Positions 17,909-26,968 are shown, counted from the first letter of the stretch. The stretch: 64,000 nt of DNA from an uncultured Collinsella sp. (GCA_902464495.1 CABQJK010000002.1:62001-126000), one strand, 5' to 3'. Notes: a model not told the origin generated them from the letters alone. Numbers and translations: made by a program.

Positions 17909-18658
17909 CTAGCACGCACCCTTGCCGGTGATGACCTCGATTACCGTGAGGACGACGATCTTGAGGTCGGTGAAGACACCTCGGTTTGCGATGTACTCCA
18001 GGTCGCGTCGGACCATGCCGTCGAAGCCGGTCGAGTTGCGGTCCGTCACCTGCCACCAGCCGGTGATCCCGGGCTTCACGGCCAGGCGCTGCAAGTCGTA
18101 CTCGGTGTACTCCGCCACCTCGTTCGGCAGCGGCGGGCGCGGGCCCACGACGGACATCTGCCCCAGGAACACGTTGAGGAACTGCGGGAACTCGTCGATG
18201 GAGTGCTTGCGGATGAACCTGCCAATCTTCGTTACGCGCGGGTCGTCCCTCATCTTGAACATGGCGCCGGCGATCTCGTTCCGCTCCTTCAGCTCGGCGA
18301 GACGCTCGTCGGCGTCTTTGTACATGCTGCGGAACTTCCACATGCGGAAGGTGGACAGGCTGCCGTCGGGGCGGGTTTGTCCCACGCGAATCTGACTGTA
18401 GAAGGGGCTACCCTCGCTCTCCAGGCGGATTGCCGCCGCCAGCACCAGGCTGGGGATCGCGATGACAACGAGTACGGCACCGCTGAACACAATGTCGAAC
18501 GCTCGCTTAACGGCCCTGTAGGCCAGTCGTGAGCGATCCCATTCCATGATGGATTGCATGGCCTTGTAGCGGCCGACGCCATCGCGCCGGTCCATAGCCT
18601 GGGCAATCAGCGCCGCCCCTACGGGCGCATCAGTTGTATATTGAGTTTTATCCGACAC
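17909..18658 (-). CDS. Initiating undecaprenyl-phosphate sugar transferase
   Basis: This bacterial sugar transferase (249 residues) starts repeat-unit synthesis by moving a sugar-1-phosphate onto undecaprenyl phosphate. One hydrophobic segment (about residues 38-62, AFDIVFSGAVLVVIAIPSL) precedes the catalytic domain. That domain has the family landmarks KFRSM, GRFIRKHSIDE with the catalytic Asp-Glu, VVGPRPPLP and KPGITGWWQV. The GTG at 18658 is preceded by GGAGG with 5-nt spacing; the frame also opens at a TTG at 18670 that would overlap the ribosome site. It is the first enzyme after loaP. Confidence 0.9.
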   Translation of the reverse strand: MSDKTQYTTDAPVGAALIAQAMDRRDGVGRYKAMQSIMEWDRSRLAYRAVKRAFDIVFSGAVLVVIAIPSLVLAAAIRLESEGSPFYSQIRVGQTRPDGSLSTFRMWKFRSMYKDADERLAELKERNEIAGAMFKMRDDPRVTKIGRFIRKHSIDEFPQFLNVFLGQMSVVGPRPPLPNEVAEYTEYDLQRLAVKPGITGWWQVTDRNSTGFDGMVRRDLEYIANRGVFTDLKIVVLTVIEVITGKGAC

Positions 18659-18724
18659 GTTCTCCTCCAAGACTTCGTCCCGGGGTTGGGGATCCTCCCT
18701 GTTCTGTACAGCGACCGCCAGCAG

Positions 18725-19270
18725 CTAGGCGATCGCCTTTTTGAGGTTGCGCATCACACGTTGCTCGTTCGAAAGCACCGCGAGGCCAACGCGGGTGGTT
18801 ACGCGTCGGCCGCACAGATCGAGCTCCAAATAAGCCGTGCTCTTGCGTCTGTTAATGGTTTTAATGAGGCCTTCGTGGCCCAGTAGCGGACCAGCCGTTA
18901 CTACGACCTGGTCGCCGTCCTTTAAGGCCTCGCTCATGGGCACTACGCGGTCTCCCACATGCGTAAAGCTGCCAATAAGCTGGACCTCTTCTTTTGCCAG
19001 CGGCACAAACTGACCGTCCTGAGATAGCACCCGGGCAAAGTCATCCATGCACAGCAGATACTGTTGCACGGTGCGGGGATCTGCCGTGTCGCAGATTAGA
19101 TAACCGGGAAAGAGCGGCTTGGTCGTGTTGACCCATTCGCCGTGTACTTTAATCTCGGTTTGAAATTGGGGGTAAAAGAGCTCCTGCATGGCGCCAGCCG
19201 GCACCACGCGCTCGATGCGCTCGCGCATTACGTCTTCGCGACCGTTAATGACCTGGATCACATACCACAC
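18725..19270 (-). CDS. loaP: LoaP/RfaH-type transcription antiterminator
   Basis: This NusG paralogue of 181 residues has an N-terminal NGN domain (WYVIQVINGRED, later KPLFPGYL) and a C-terminal KOW domain (VVTAGPLLGHEGLIKTINRR). LoaP proteins promote read-through of long polysaccharide or antibiotic operons, which fits its place at the head of the 11-kb capsule operon. I chose the GTG at 19270, giving MWYVIQ, because AAGGGGG lies 8 nt upstream. Nearer GTG codons at 19279 and 19276 would overlap that site. A gap of 66 nt separates it from the sugar transferase. Confidence 0.85.
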   Translation of the reverse strand: MWYVIQVINGREDVMRERIERVVPAGAMQELFYPQFQTEIKVHGEWVNTTKPLFPGYLICDTADPRTVQQYLLCMDDFARVLSQDGQFVPLAKEEVQLIGSFTHVGDRVVPMSEALKDGDQVVVTAGPLLGHEGLIKTINRRKSTAYLELDLCGRRVTTRVGLAVLSNEQRVMRNLKKAIA

Positions 19271-20111
19271 GAGCACCACCCCCTTGCTGTCTTACGTGTG
19301 GCTCACGGGGTTTGGTTATGGCTTCGCCAGGGCGCTTGTGCGCGAAGGCGCTCCATATTCAAACCCTGAGCCCAGTTAGACAAGCACGTGGCTCTGCCCC
19401 ACCGTGAACGGTATGTATAAGCGCAGCTGCTAGAGACGCGGACGTGTATCGCAAAAATGACCGTGTCCCCAGCTGGCTGCGTGCAGCCCAGTCAAGCGGG
19501 TACAAAACTGGACCGCACGCAAACAGCTGCAGAACTGCTGCGATTTGTCATGGAATACCGAGTCGAAAGAACAGCTTGCACATAGACAAGAACAAAGTTA
19601 TTCGATGCGATACGCATGACGACGCTATTGGAGCTCGTGGTTTTTCTGGCACCGCCGTTACGGCCGGATGCTGATCGACCCTGTGCATTGCGGCTTGCTG
19701 GAGCCGTGAGCACAGTTGAACCCATGTAACGTTAAGTATCCTAGCACAGCAGGCGACTCATACGTTTTGGGGTGTGTTGAGCAACATATCGTTTATTTGC
19801 CGTGGTTACGGAGGATATTGTGCCGTCTTGCACACATTGCCGCAGGTTTATGGGGGTGTGTAGGTTGGTGAGCACTGCCTGAGTTGTATTGCTGAGGGCG
19901 CGAATTGCTCAAACTATTAAGTATGGCTAACGAACTTTGTACAAAACCGGGAAGGTAATTGCGCAACTTTTTGGGCTGTAGTTGTCGCAAATTTTGCGAC
20001 AACTACAGCTGACAGCGAACTAGTGCGGAGCCAGTCCCCTTGCGTAAGCTGGTCTTGAGTAGGAAAGCAATTTGCAAATTATGCAAAAATGCAGCTGACG
20101 GCAAAATTTTG
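19271..20111 (-). other. Long non-coding leader upstream of loaP
   Basis: About 840 bp lie between loaP and the tRNA-Ala terminator with no convincing gene. On the minus strand a GATACT -10-like box (19731-19736, within TGTGCTAGGATACT) could drive loaP, though no good -35 box sits upstream. That would give a leader of roughly 450 nt. Such leaders upstream of LoaP-controlled operons often carry the RNA hairpin the protein recognises. I could not single one out here. The far end holds a perfect palindrome (19975-20009). Confidence 0.35.
19975..20009. repeat. Perfect 17-bp inverted repeat with 1-nt centre
   Basis: The left arm at 19975-19991 begins GCTGTAGTTGTCGC. It is matched exactly by the reverse complement at 19993-20009, around a single T at 19992. 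It has no uridine tract on either side long enough for a standard terminator, and it lies in a gap without genes. It could be a protein-binding palindrome or a compact member of the intergenic repeat group. Confidence 0.7.
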
Positions 20112-20144
20112 CAAAATAAAAAGGCCACTCGATTGAGTGGCCTT
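20112..20144 (-). terminator. Rho-independent terminator of tRNA-Ala
   Basis: On the minus strand, 10 nt after the tRNA 3' end, AAGGCCACTC pairs perfectly with GAGTGGCCTT around a 4-nt loop (hairpin 20121-20144), followed by TTTTTATTT (20112-20120). Confidence 0.9.
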
Positions 20145-20154
20145 GTATTCACGG

Positions 20155-20230
20155 TGGTGGAGACGAGGGGGATCGAACCCCTGACCTCTTGACTGCCAGT
20201 CAAGCGCTCTCCCAGCTGAGCTACGCCCCC
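20155..20230 (-). tRNA. tRNA-Ala (anticodon GGC)
   Basis: The 76-nt cloverleaf reads from 20230. The acceptor stem GGGGGCG pairs with CGTCTCC (two G-T pairs). The D arm contains AGCTCAGCTGGGAGAGC. Anticodon stem CTTGA/TCAAG encloses loop CTGGCAG with anticodon GGC. The T arm contains GGTTCGATCC. Discriminator A and an encoded CCA end are present at 20158 and 20157-20155. It reads GCC and GCU alanine codons. An open reading frame across this region is an artefact. Confidence 0.96.
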
Positions 20231-20243
20231 GTGACGAGGAGAT

Positions 20244-20272
20244 ACTATAGGGGAAGTTCGCGCAGCGTGCAA
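20244..20272 (-). promoter_or_regulatory. Sigma-70-type promoter for tRNA-Ala
   Basis: On the minus strand, TTGCAC (20272-20267) and TATAGT (20249-20244) are separated by exactly 17 bp. This places the transcription start a few bases before the tRNA 5' end at 20230. Confidence 0.75.
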
Positions 20273-20302
20273 GGACTTTTTTGAGTTGATTGTCTTACTT
20301 AC

Positions 20303-20384
20303 GGGTTTTCCTGGGACGGGGCTGAATTGACTGATTTTGACTTCGACAAAATCAGTCAATTAACCCACCGTCCCGATAAAACCC
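20303..20384. repeat. Imperfect long hairpin after thiN
   Basis: The inner arms AATTGACTGATTTT (20325-20338) and their exact complement (20348-20361) enclose a 9-nt loop. The outer parts match at GGGTTTT and GGGACGG with short mismatched gaps, giving an 82-nt stem-loop that begins at the thiN stop codon. It may terminate thiN, although no clear T tract follows. It shares the GGGAC core seen in the other intergenic palindromes. Confidence 0.8.
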
Positions 20385-21025
20385 TAATGGAGTAAATAAC
20401 CGATTGCAGTTCCTTGGTGGACGGCTATCTTTGCGGTGGATCGGACTATGTTGCTGATGCCCGTGTCGCCTAGCAGGCCTAAGGAGCTGTGGTCTAGCTC
20501 CCATTCTAGGCCGTGTTCGCTTATCTCTGTGTTGGGAGCTATGGCGATGATGGAGAAGGTCTTGTCTTCGGCGCCCTCAATGGTCCAGGTCTCGTTCTGG
20601 TGCAGGATTCTAGCCGTCACTTCGTCTTCTTCGATCCAGACGGGGGCGTCCGTATAGCCCGCCAACAGGCCCAGCACAGACAGGGCCATGTCGGGGCGGC
20701 CTCCGGTGGCGCAGGTTGCGACCACCTCTGCGTTGGGCCAGCGGCGGCGGACGGTGTCTAGGGCTAGTGCCAAGTCGGTGTAGTCCTTGTAGGGGTTGTG
20801 ACGCTCCACCTCAAAGGCTTCGGCGGCATCGACCAACGCACGACCCGCTTCGCTCACCGTATCGGCGTCACCAACATATACGTCGCAGCTCAGGCCAGCG
20901 CCCAGCAGCGCGTCGAGCCCGCGGTCCACGGCGACAACGTGGTCGCACTCCCCCACCAGTTGGCGCAGCAAATCCGCACTCGCCACCACAGGCGAGCCGC
21001 AGACTACTAATACCTTGCAAGCCAC
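20384..21025 (-). CDS. thiN: Thiamine pyrophosphokinase
   Basis: The 213-residue enzyme transfers pyrophosphate from ATP to thiamine, giving the cofactor thiamine diphosphate. Family landmarks are VVAVDRGLDALL and YVGDADT near the N-terminus, HNPYKDYTDLALAL in the middle (Asp and Lys of the active site), TGGRPDMALSVLG, and the C-terminal thiamine-binding beta domain ending GISNIVRS and GTAIGYLL. The start codon is GTG. It lies 9 nt downstream of the HAD gene, so they are probably co-transcribed. Confidence 0.9.
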   Translation of the reverse strand: MACKVLVVCGSPVVASADLLRQLVGECDHVVAVDRGLDALLGAGLSCDVYVGDADTVSEAGRALVDAAEAFEVERHNPYKDYTDLALALDTVRRRWPNAEVVATCATGGRPDMALSVLGLLAGYTDAPVWIEEDEVTARILHQNETWTIEGAEDKTFSIIAIAPNTEISEHGLEWELDHSSLGLLGDTGISNIVRSTAKIAVHQGTAIGYLLH

Positions 21026-21034
21026 GGCTATCGC

Positions 21035-21724
21035 CTACCCCTCAAACGTAAGCACGCGGGACAGGTCCAGCTCTTCATAGCTGTCGACAAAGATCTCGCA
21101 GTTGGCACGCACCTCGTCGCGCTCCATACGGCCATGCGGGTCATAGATACCCACGCGTTTAAATCCAGCGGCACCAGAGCTCTTAAGGCCAAAGACCGCG
21201 TCCTCAAACACCCAGGTATGATCGAACTTGCAGCCGCGACGCTCCTCCAAGCGACGCAACGCCAGCTCGTACACATCGGGGAACTGCTTGGAGCGCCCCG
21301 CCTCGCCCGTCGTGGTAATAAACTCCATATAGCGATCAAGGCCCGCACCCGCAAGGGCGGACTGCACCAGCTCGGCCGGCGTGGACGTGGCCACGCACAT
21401 GGCAATGCCCGCCGCCTTCGCCTGCTCCAAAAATGCCAGAAGACCCTCGCGCGGCGGCACCTTGGAATAGCCATCGATGAGAATCTCGCTCAGCTCGCGA
21501 TACAGCTCCTCACCATCTTTACCAATACCCCACGTGTCATGGTAGGCCTGGCACTCGTCCTCGAGCGAAAGGTGCTCAAACTGGGCAAAATCGTCGACCG
21601 TCACATCAACGCCGTGGCGGCGCAATAACTCGGGCTGGGCATAGGCCCAAACGGGGGTGCTATTAACCAGCGTGCCGTCGCAATCGAAAATAAAAGCAAC
21701 GTTGGGGGCGGCGGTCTGGGACAT
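21035..21724 (-). CDS. HAD-superfamily hydrolase, beta-phosphoglucomutase-like subfamily
   Basis: The 229-residue protein has the HAD motifs in order: DCDGTLVNS (nucleophile Asp, about residue 14), TSTPAELV (motif II Thr/Ser), Lys of motif III in the GRSKQFPD region, and VFEDAVFGLKSS (motif IV). The cap domain is of the phosphoglucomutase/phosphatase type. The substrate is a phosphorylated small molecule, possibly a sugar phosphate. The ATG at 21724 is preceded by GAAAGG; the frame opens earlier at 21745. It is divergent from glgB, and operator-like repeats lie between the two. Confidence 0.85.
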   Translation of the reverse strand: MSQTAAPNVAFIFDCDGTLVNSTPVWAYAQPELLRRHGVDVTVDDFAQFEHLSLEDECQAYHDTWGIGKDGEELYRELSEILIDGYSKVPPREGLLAFLEQAKAAGIAMCVATSTPAELVQSALAGAGLDRYMEFITTTGEAGRSKQFPDVYELALRRLEERRGCKFDHTWVFEDAVFGLKSSGAAGFKRVGIYDPHGRMERDEVRANCEIFVDSYEELDLSRVLTFEG

Positions 21725-21746
21725 AAACGAACCTTTCGATGTCAAA

Positions 21747-21834
21747 TGGTAAACATCCTGCTAAAAACGTTTTACCAAACGTAAAACTAACAATCTAAAA
21801 ACCCAAATTGGTAAAACTGTCAAGAGTTTTACCA
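21747..21834. promoter_or_regulatory. Operator-like TGGTAAAAC inverted repeats between HAD gene and glgB
   Basis: Four copies of a TGGTAAAAC-type half-site occur: TGGTAAAC at 21747-21754, GTTTTACCA at 21769-21777 (with a further GTAAAAC at 21781-21787 making a 7-bp dyad), and TGGTAAAAC/GTTTTACCA at 21809-21834. The last pair is a perfect 10-bp inverted repeat with a 6-bp spacer. Two more copies precede the GH13-GH77 gene at 32008 and 32043. This looks like the binding site of a carbohydrate regulator. The regulator is not in the window. Confidence 0.55.
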
Positions 21835-22055
21835 TCGCAATTCTGTCAGTGGTCTAAACATGGCGCTCACCGATTAAAAGCCGCCGCAAAACCACTTTCC
21901 TCCATAAAAGTAATGTACAGGTGTTATGGTAGTTTCTGCCGAAAGTTCCACCGAGCACGCGAGGTGGAACGAATCATAGAACTATCGCCGTCCCTTCGAT
22001 TCGTGCAGCCCTGGACCTTTCGCATTTAGTCACCAAGGCAACACGCTGCCGCGTC

Positions 22056-24341
22056 ATGATGGGATCAAACGTGAGCGATACAAAGCTAAAGCCAACGGCA
22101 AAAAAGCCCGCTACCCGCAAGGCCGCTCCGCACGCACCGGAGCTCTCTAAGGACGATGTCTATCTGTTTGGCATTGGCATGTGGGAGCGCAGCTGGGAGA
22201 AGATGGGCGCGCACCCCGATACGCAGAACCGCACGCGCGGCTGGCGTTTTTGCGTTTGGGCGCCCGATGTAAAGAGTGTCCACGTTATTGGCGAATTTAA
22301 CGACTGGGATGAGGAAGCCAACCCGCTGGTGCCCGTGCACACGAGCGCTATCTGGGAAGGCTTTATTCCTGGCGCCGAGCAGGGTCAGCTCTATAAGTAC
22401 CTTATCGAGACCAACGAGGGCGAAAAGCTCTACAAGGCCGATCCGTACGCCTTTAAGGCCGAGTGCCCTCCGGGTACGGCAAGCGTGCTGTGGAGCCTGG
22501 ACGGCTACAAGTGGAACGACGCCGCGTGGCTCAAGCGCCGCGCCGACCACAATCACATGTCGCAGCCGCTCAACATCTACGAGGTGCACATTGGCTCGTG
22601 GAAGCGCCACGGCGACGCGCCGCAGGGCGAGCCGGACGAATACGGCAACTACCCCGGTCCCATGGATCCCTTCCCCGCGCAGCGCGGCGAGTTCTACACC
22701 TACGATGACCTGTCGGTGGAGCTCGTGGACTACGTGCGCGACATGGGCTATACGCATATCGAGGTCATGCCGCTTATGGAGCATCCCTTCGATGGCTCCT
22801 GGGGCTACCAGACGACCGGCTACTACGCCGCCACGTCGCGCTACGGCAACCCGCAGCAACTCATGCACTTTATCGATGCGTGCCACGAGGCGGGCATCGG
22901 CGTGATCATGGACTGGGTGCCCGGCGGTTTTTGTGCCGACTCCCACGGCCTTGCCACCTTTAACGGCCACATGCTGTTTGAGCACGAGATTCACCCCAAC
23001 TGGGGCACGCACAAGTTCGACTTCGCCCGCGGCGAGGTCCGCTCTTTCCTGGTCTCCAACGTGCTCTATTGGCTCGAGAACTTCCACGTGGACGGCATTC
23101 GCATGGACGGCGTGTCCAGCATGCTGTACCTCAACTTTGGCATCGACGATCCGGGCCAAAAGAAGTTCAACAAGTACGGTACCGAGGAGGACCTGGACGC
23201 CAGCGCATTTATCCGCCAGGTCAACTGCGCTGTGGAGGCGCACTACCCCGACGTGATGATGATGGCCGAGGAGTCCACCGCGTGGCCGCTCGTGACCTAT
23301 CCGCCGCAGGACGGCGGCCTGGGCTTCCACTACAAGTGGGACATGGGCTGGATGAACGACACCCTGCACTACATGCAGACCGATTTTCCGTGGCGCCCCG
23401 GCAACCACGGCCTGCTGACGTTCTCCATCATGTACGCCTTTACCGAGAACTTTATTTGCCCGTTGAGCCACGACGAGGTCGTGCACGGCAAGTGCTCGCT
23501 CATCGGCCGCATGCCGGGCGACTGGTGGCGCCAGTTTGCCGGCCTGCGCACGCTGGCCTTCTATCAGATGACGCACCCCGGTGCCAAGCTCAACTTCATG
23601 GGCAACGAGATCGGCCAGTTTATTGAGTGGCGCTACTACGAGTCCATCCAGTGGTTCCTGACCGAGGAGTACGAGACCCACAAGCATCATCAGGCGTTTA
23701 TCAAGGCGCTCAACCACCTGTACACCGCCGAGCCTGCACTCTACGAGCGCGGCTACACCGATGACGGCTTTACCTGGATCGATGCGGACAACTCCAAGCA
23801 GTCCATCGTGAGCTTTGTGCGCCAGGGCGAGGACGTCGACGACGACCTGGTGATCCTGATCAACTTTGACCCGGCGAGCTACGAGAGCTTCCGCGTGGGC
23901 GTGCCGCGCGAGGGTGACTGGGAGGTCATCTTTGATTCCGACCGTCCCGAGTTTGGCGGCAGCGGCTACGCCGGCGAGGAGCCCTACACCTGCTCGAGCG
24001 AGCCCTACCCCTGGAACGGGCAGATGGACTCTATTGAGATTAAGGTGCCCGGCCTGGCAGGCGTGGTGCTTAAGCGCCGCGGTCCCAGCAGCTACAAGCC
24101 GCCGGTGGTTAAGGAGCCCAAGGCTGCGCCCAAGAAGCGCGCGTCCTCGGTGAAGCCCAAGCCTGCGGCTGCTAAGAAGGCTCCGGTTAAGGCGAAGGCG
24201 AAGGCTACGACCGCGACCAAGACCAAGGCTAAGGCTGCCGCAAAGCCCGCTGCTAAGGCCGCAGCCAAGAAGTCGGCTGCCAAAAAGGCCGTTACCAAGG
24301 CCAAGTCTGCTTCTGTTAAGCCGTCTGCCAAGGATGCGTAA
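22056..24341 (+). CDS. glgB: 1,4-alpha-glucan branching enzyme with Lys-rich tail
   Basis: The 761-residue enzyme makes the alpha-1,6 branches of glycogen. The order is a short basic N-terminus, CBM48 domain (GWRFCVWAPDVKSVHVIGEF, about 65-150), the GH13 barrel with nucleophile Asp in DGIRMDGVSSMLY, acid Glu in MMAEESTAWP and the third Asp in PLSHDEVVHGK, then the C-terminal beta domain. Residues from about 680 form an 80-residue tail of Lys, Ala and Pro, unlike typical GlgB. The start is uncertain: ATGs at 22056 and 22059 lack a ribosome site, while a GTG at 22071 has GGGA upstream. It heads the glycogen block. Confidence 0.93.
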   Translation: MMGSNVSDTKLKPTAKKPATRKAAPHAPELSKDDVYLFGIGMWERSWEKMGAHPDTQNRTRGWRFCVWAPDVKSVHVIGEFNDWDEEANPLVPVHTSAIWEGFIPGAEQGQLYKYLIETNEGEKLYKADPYAFKAECPPGTASVLWSLDGYKWNDAAWLKRRADHNHMSQPLNIYEVHIGSWKRHGDAPQGEPDEYGNYPGPMDPFPAQRGEFYTYDDLSVELVDYVRDMGYTHIEVMPLMEHPFDGSWGYQTTGYYAATSRYGNPQQLMHFIDACHEAGIGVIMDWVPGGFCADSHGLATFNGHMLFEHEIHPNWGTHKFDFARGEVRSFLVSNVLYWLENFHVDGIRMDGVSSMLYLNFGIDDPGQKKFNKYGTEEDLDASAFIRQVNCAVEAHYPDVMMMAEESTAWPLVTYPPQDGGLGFHYKWDMGWMNDTLHYMQTDFPWRPGNHGLLTFSIMYAFTENFICPLSHDEVVHGKCSLIGRMPGDWWRQFAGLRTLAFYQMTHPGAKLNFMGNEIGQFIEWRYYESIQWFLTEEYETHKHHQAFIKALNHLYTAEPALYERGYTDDGFTWIDADNSKQSIVSFVRQGEDVDDDLVILINFDPASYESFRVGVPREGDWEVIFDSDRPEFGGSGYAGEEPYTCSSEPYPWNGQMDSIEIKVPGLAGVVLKRRGPSSYKPPVVKEPKAAPKKRASSVKPKPAAAKKAPVKAKAKATTATKTKAKAAAKPAAKAAAKKSAAKKAVTKAKSASVKPSAKDA

Positions 24342-24435
24342 CAAAGCCGTTACAGCTGTTATTACCCGCCCCGACGGGGCGTAGGATACAAGTCATAACC
24401 GTTCCGGGAGAAACATCCCCGGGGGAAAGGAACGT

Positions 24436-26862
24436 ATGAATAAGATCTTCGACAACAAGCAGGAGTTTACCGAGCTCTATCGCGATGCCGTCATGAGCAT
24501 TAGCGGCAAGAGCGTCGAGGCCGCCAGCGACCTCGACCGCTTTAACGCCCTGGCCAAGCTCGTGGCCGAGAAGGCACGCACCGTTGCCACCAAGAGCGAC
24601 GCCCGTGTGACCGCCGAGGGCAAGAAGCGCGTGTACTACTTCTCGATCGAGTTTTTGATCGGTCGCCTGCTCGACAACTACCTGCTCAACTTTGGCGTGC
24701 GCGACATGGTCGCCGAGGCACTCGACGACATGGGCTTCGACCTTTCCGTCATCGAGAACCAGGAGCCCGATCCGGCCCTGGGCAACGGTGGCCTGGGCCG
24801 TCTGGCCGCATGCTTCCTGGATTCCATGGCGGCCGAGGGCATTGCCGGCTACGGCAACGGCATGCGCTACCGCTACGGCCTGTTTAAGCAGGAGATCGTC
24901 AACGGCAGCCAGGTCGAGGCCACCGACGAGTGGCTCACCCACGGCTATCCCTGGGAGGTCCGTCGTCAGGACAAGGCCGTGACCATTAAGTTTGGCGGCC
25001 ACGTCGAGGGCTTTGAGGAGGACGGCCGCACGTTCTACCGCACGGTGGACACGCAGGACATCCTGGCCGTCCCCTATGACATCCCCGTCGTGGGCTATGC
25101 CGGCGAGACCGTCAACAAGCTGCGCGTCTGGGCCGCCGAGCCGGTCGAGGAGCACTTCGATCTGGAGGCCTTCAACCGCGGCGACTATGCCCTGGCCGAT
25201 GCCGAGCGCGCCGAGGCCGAGGCCATCAGCGCCATCCTCTACCCCAACGACGCCGGCGAGCACGGCCGTCTGCTGCGCCTGAAGCAGGAGTACCTGTTTG
25301 TCTCGGCCGGCATCTACAGCCTGCTCGACACCTTTGAGAAGGAGCACGGCGAGAACTGGGAGCTGCTGCCGCAGTTTGTGGCCATCCACACCAACGACAC
25401 GCACCCCGCCATGTGCGGCCCCGAGCTCATGCGCATCCTCATCGACGAGAAGAAGCTCGAGTGGGACGACGCCTGGAACATCGTGACGCAGGTCGTGAGC
25501 TACACCAACCACACCATCCTGCCCGAGGCTCTGGAGAAGTGGCCCATCGGCACGTTCTCCAAGCTCCTCCCCCGCGTGTACCAGATTATCGACGAGATCA
25601 GCCGTCGTTGGCACGAGTCGTTCGACACCACGCAGGAGGGCTGGCAGGAGCGTCTGCGCCAGACCGCCATCCTGTGGGACGGCGAGATTCGCATGGCCAA
25701 CCTGTCTGTGATCTGCAGCCACAGCGTCAACGGCGTGGCCAAGATCCACTCCGACATCATCAAGAACATCGTGCTCAAGGACTTCTATGCCCTGACGCCC
25801 GAGAAGTTCAATAACAAGACCAACGGCATCTCGCACCGTCGCTTCTTTGCCGAGGCCAACCCCACCTACGCCAAGCTCGTCACCGAGGCCATTGGCGATG
25901 GCTGGCTCAAGGACGCCTTTGAGCTGGAGAAGCTCAAGGAGTTTAAGGACGACACCGAGTTCCTGAAGGCCGTGGGTGCCTCCAAGCGCGCCAACAAGGA
26001 GCGTCTTGCCGCCTATGTTAAGGCCGAGACCGGTCTGGTCATCGACCCCAACACCGTCTTTGATGTTCAGGTGAAGCGCTTCCACGCCTACAAGCGCCAG
26101 CTCATGAACATCATGAAGGTGATGGACATCTACAACCGTCGCATCGCCGATCCCAACTTCCACGTGACGCCGACGACCTTCATCTTTAGCGGCAAGGCTG
26201 CCTCGAGCTACACCTTTGCCAAGGAGACCATCCGTCTCATTAACTCCGTGGCCGAGGTCATCAACAACGACGCCCGCGTCAACGAGGTCATGAAGGTCTG
26301 CTTTATCCCCAACTTCCGCGTGAGCAACGCCCAGCTCATCTACCCCGCCGCCGAGATCTCGGAGCAGATCTCCACGGCCGGCAAGGAGGCCTCGGGCACG
26401 TCCAACATGAAGCTCATGATGAACGGCGCCATTACGCTGGGCACCCTCGACGGCGCCAACATCGAGATCGCCGATCTGGCCGGCCGCGAGAACGAGGCCA
26501 TCTTTGGCCTGACCGCCCCCGAGGTCGAGCAGCTCTGGGCGTCGAACAGCTACTTTGCGTGGGATACCCTCAACGGCGACCGTGAGCGCCTGGGCCGCGT
26601 GATGGACGAGCTCAAGGACAACACCTTTGCGGGTCTTTCGGGCAACTTCGAGAGCATCTACAACGAGCTCATGAACAACAACGACCCCGACCTGGTCATG
26701 GCCGACTTCCGCAGCTACGTGGATGCATGGGAAAAGCTCACGAACAGCTACGGCGACCAGGAGACCTGGAACCGCAAGGCCCTGCTCAACACCGCCTCCT
26801 CCGGCTGGTTCTCGAGCGACCGCACCATTCGCGAGTACCGCGACGAGATCTGGCACGCGTAA
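24436..26862 (+). CDS. glgP: Glycogen/starch phosphorylase
   Basis: The 808-residue enzyme releases glucose-1-phosphate from glycogen using phosphate and pyridoxal phosphate. Diagnostic regions are YYFSIEFLIGRLL near residue 65, the Gly-rich ALGNGGLGRLAACFLDS, and the cofactor site EASGTSNMKLMMNG with the PLP-binding Lys near residue 656. Length is normal for the family. It starts 94 bp after glgB with GGGGAAAGGA upstream of the ATG. It is followed by glgC across a 106-bp gap containing a strong hairpin. Confidence 0.95.
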   Translation: MNKIFDNKQEFTELYRDAVMSISGKSVEAASDLDRFNALAKLVAEKARTVATKSDARVTAEGKKRVYYFSIEFLIGRLLDNYLLNFGVRDMVAEALDDMGFDLSVIENQEPDPALGNGGLGRLAACFLDSMAAEGIAGYGNGMRYRYGLFKQEIVNGSQVEATDEWLTHGYPWEVRRQDKAVTIKFGGHVEGFEEDGRTFYRTVDTQDILAVPYDIPVVGYAGETVNKLRVWAAEPVEEHFDLEAFNRGDYALADAERAEAEAISAILYPNDAGEHGRLLRLKQEYLFVSAGIYSLLDTFEKEHGENWELLPQFVAIHTNDTHPAMCGPELMRILIDEKKLEWDDAWNIVTQVVSYTNHTILPEALEKWPIGTFSKLLPRVYQIIDEISRRWHESFDTTQEGWQERLRQTAILWDGEIRMANLSVICSHSVNGVAKIHSDIIKNIVLKDFYALTPEKFNNKTNGISHRRFFAEANPTYAKLVTEAIGDGWLKDAFELEKLKEFKDDTEFLKAVGASKRANKERLAAYVKAETGLVIDPNTVFDVQVKRFHAYKRQLMNIMKVMDIYNRRIADPNFHVTPTTFIFSGKAASSYTFAKETIRLINSVAEVINNDARVNEVMKVCFIPNFRVSNAQLIYPAAEISEQISTAGKEASGTSNMKLMMNGAITLGTLDGANIEIADLAGRENEAIFGLTAPEVEQLWASNSYFAWDTLNGDRERLGRVMDELKDNTFAGLSGNFESIYNELMNNNDPDLVMADFRSYVDAWEKLTNSYGDQETWNRKALLNTASSGWFSSDRTIREYRDEIWHA

Positions 26863-26897
26863 AGGCGCGCGAGCTCCCTTTGCCGCACGGCATTACT

Positions 26898-26928
26898 CGA
26901 CGGGCGCGACCGAGCGCCGCGCCCGTCG
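26898..26928 (+). other. GC-rich hairpin between glgP and glgC
   Basis: CGACGGGCGCG at 26898-26908 pairs perfectly with 26918-26928 around a 9-nt loop. No T tract follows, so it is not a classic terminator. It may mark an mRNA processing or partial-termination point inside the operon. Confidence 0.6.
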
Positions 26929-26968
26929 CTAATGGGTTTAGGAACATCGATGACAGAAGGAGAAATCG

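Noticed and set aside
20155..20230. Integration site of a genomic island at tRNA-Ala
   Set aside because: No integrase gene and no repeat of the tRNA 3' end were seen to the left of it within the window.
20003..20359. 118-codon minus-strand frame upstream of loaP
   Set aside because: It runs through the tRNA-Ala gene, its promoter and its terminator.
24364..24381. Terminator between glgB and glgP
   Set aside because: CGCCCC/GGGGCG forms only a 6-bp stem with a 3-nt loop and no T tract.
24316..26856. Very long minus-strand open frame opposite glgP (about 846 codons), and a similar one opposite glgB
   Set aside because: Both are mirror frames of GC-rich coding sequence; glgP and glgB show full catalytic motifs and ribosome sites on the plus strand.
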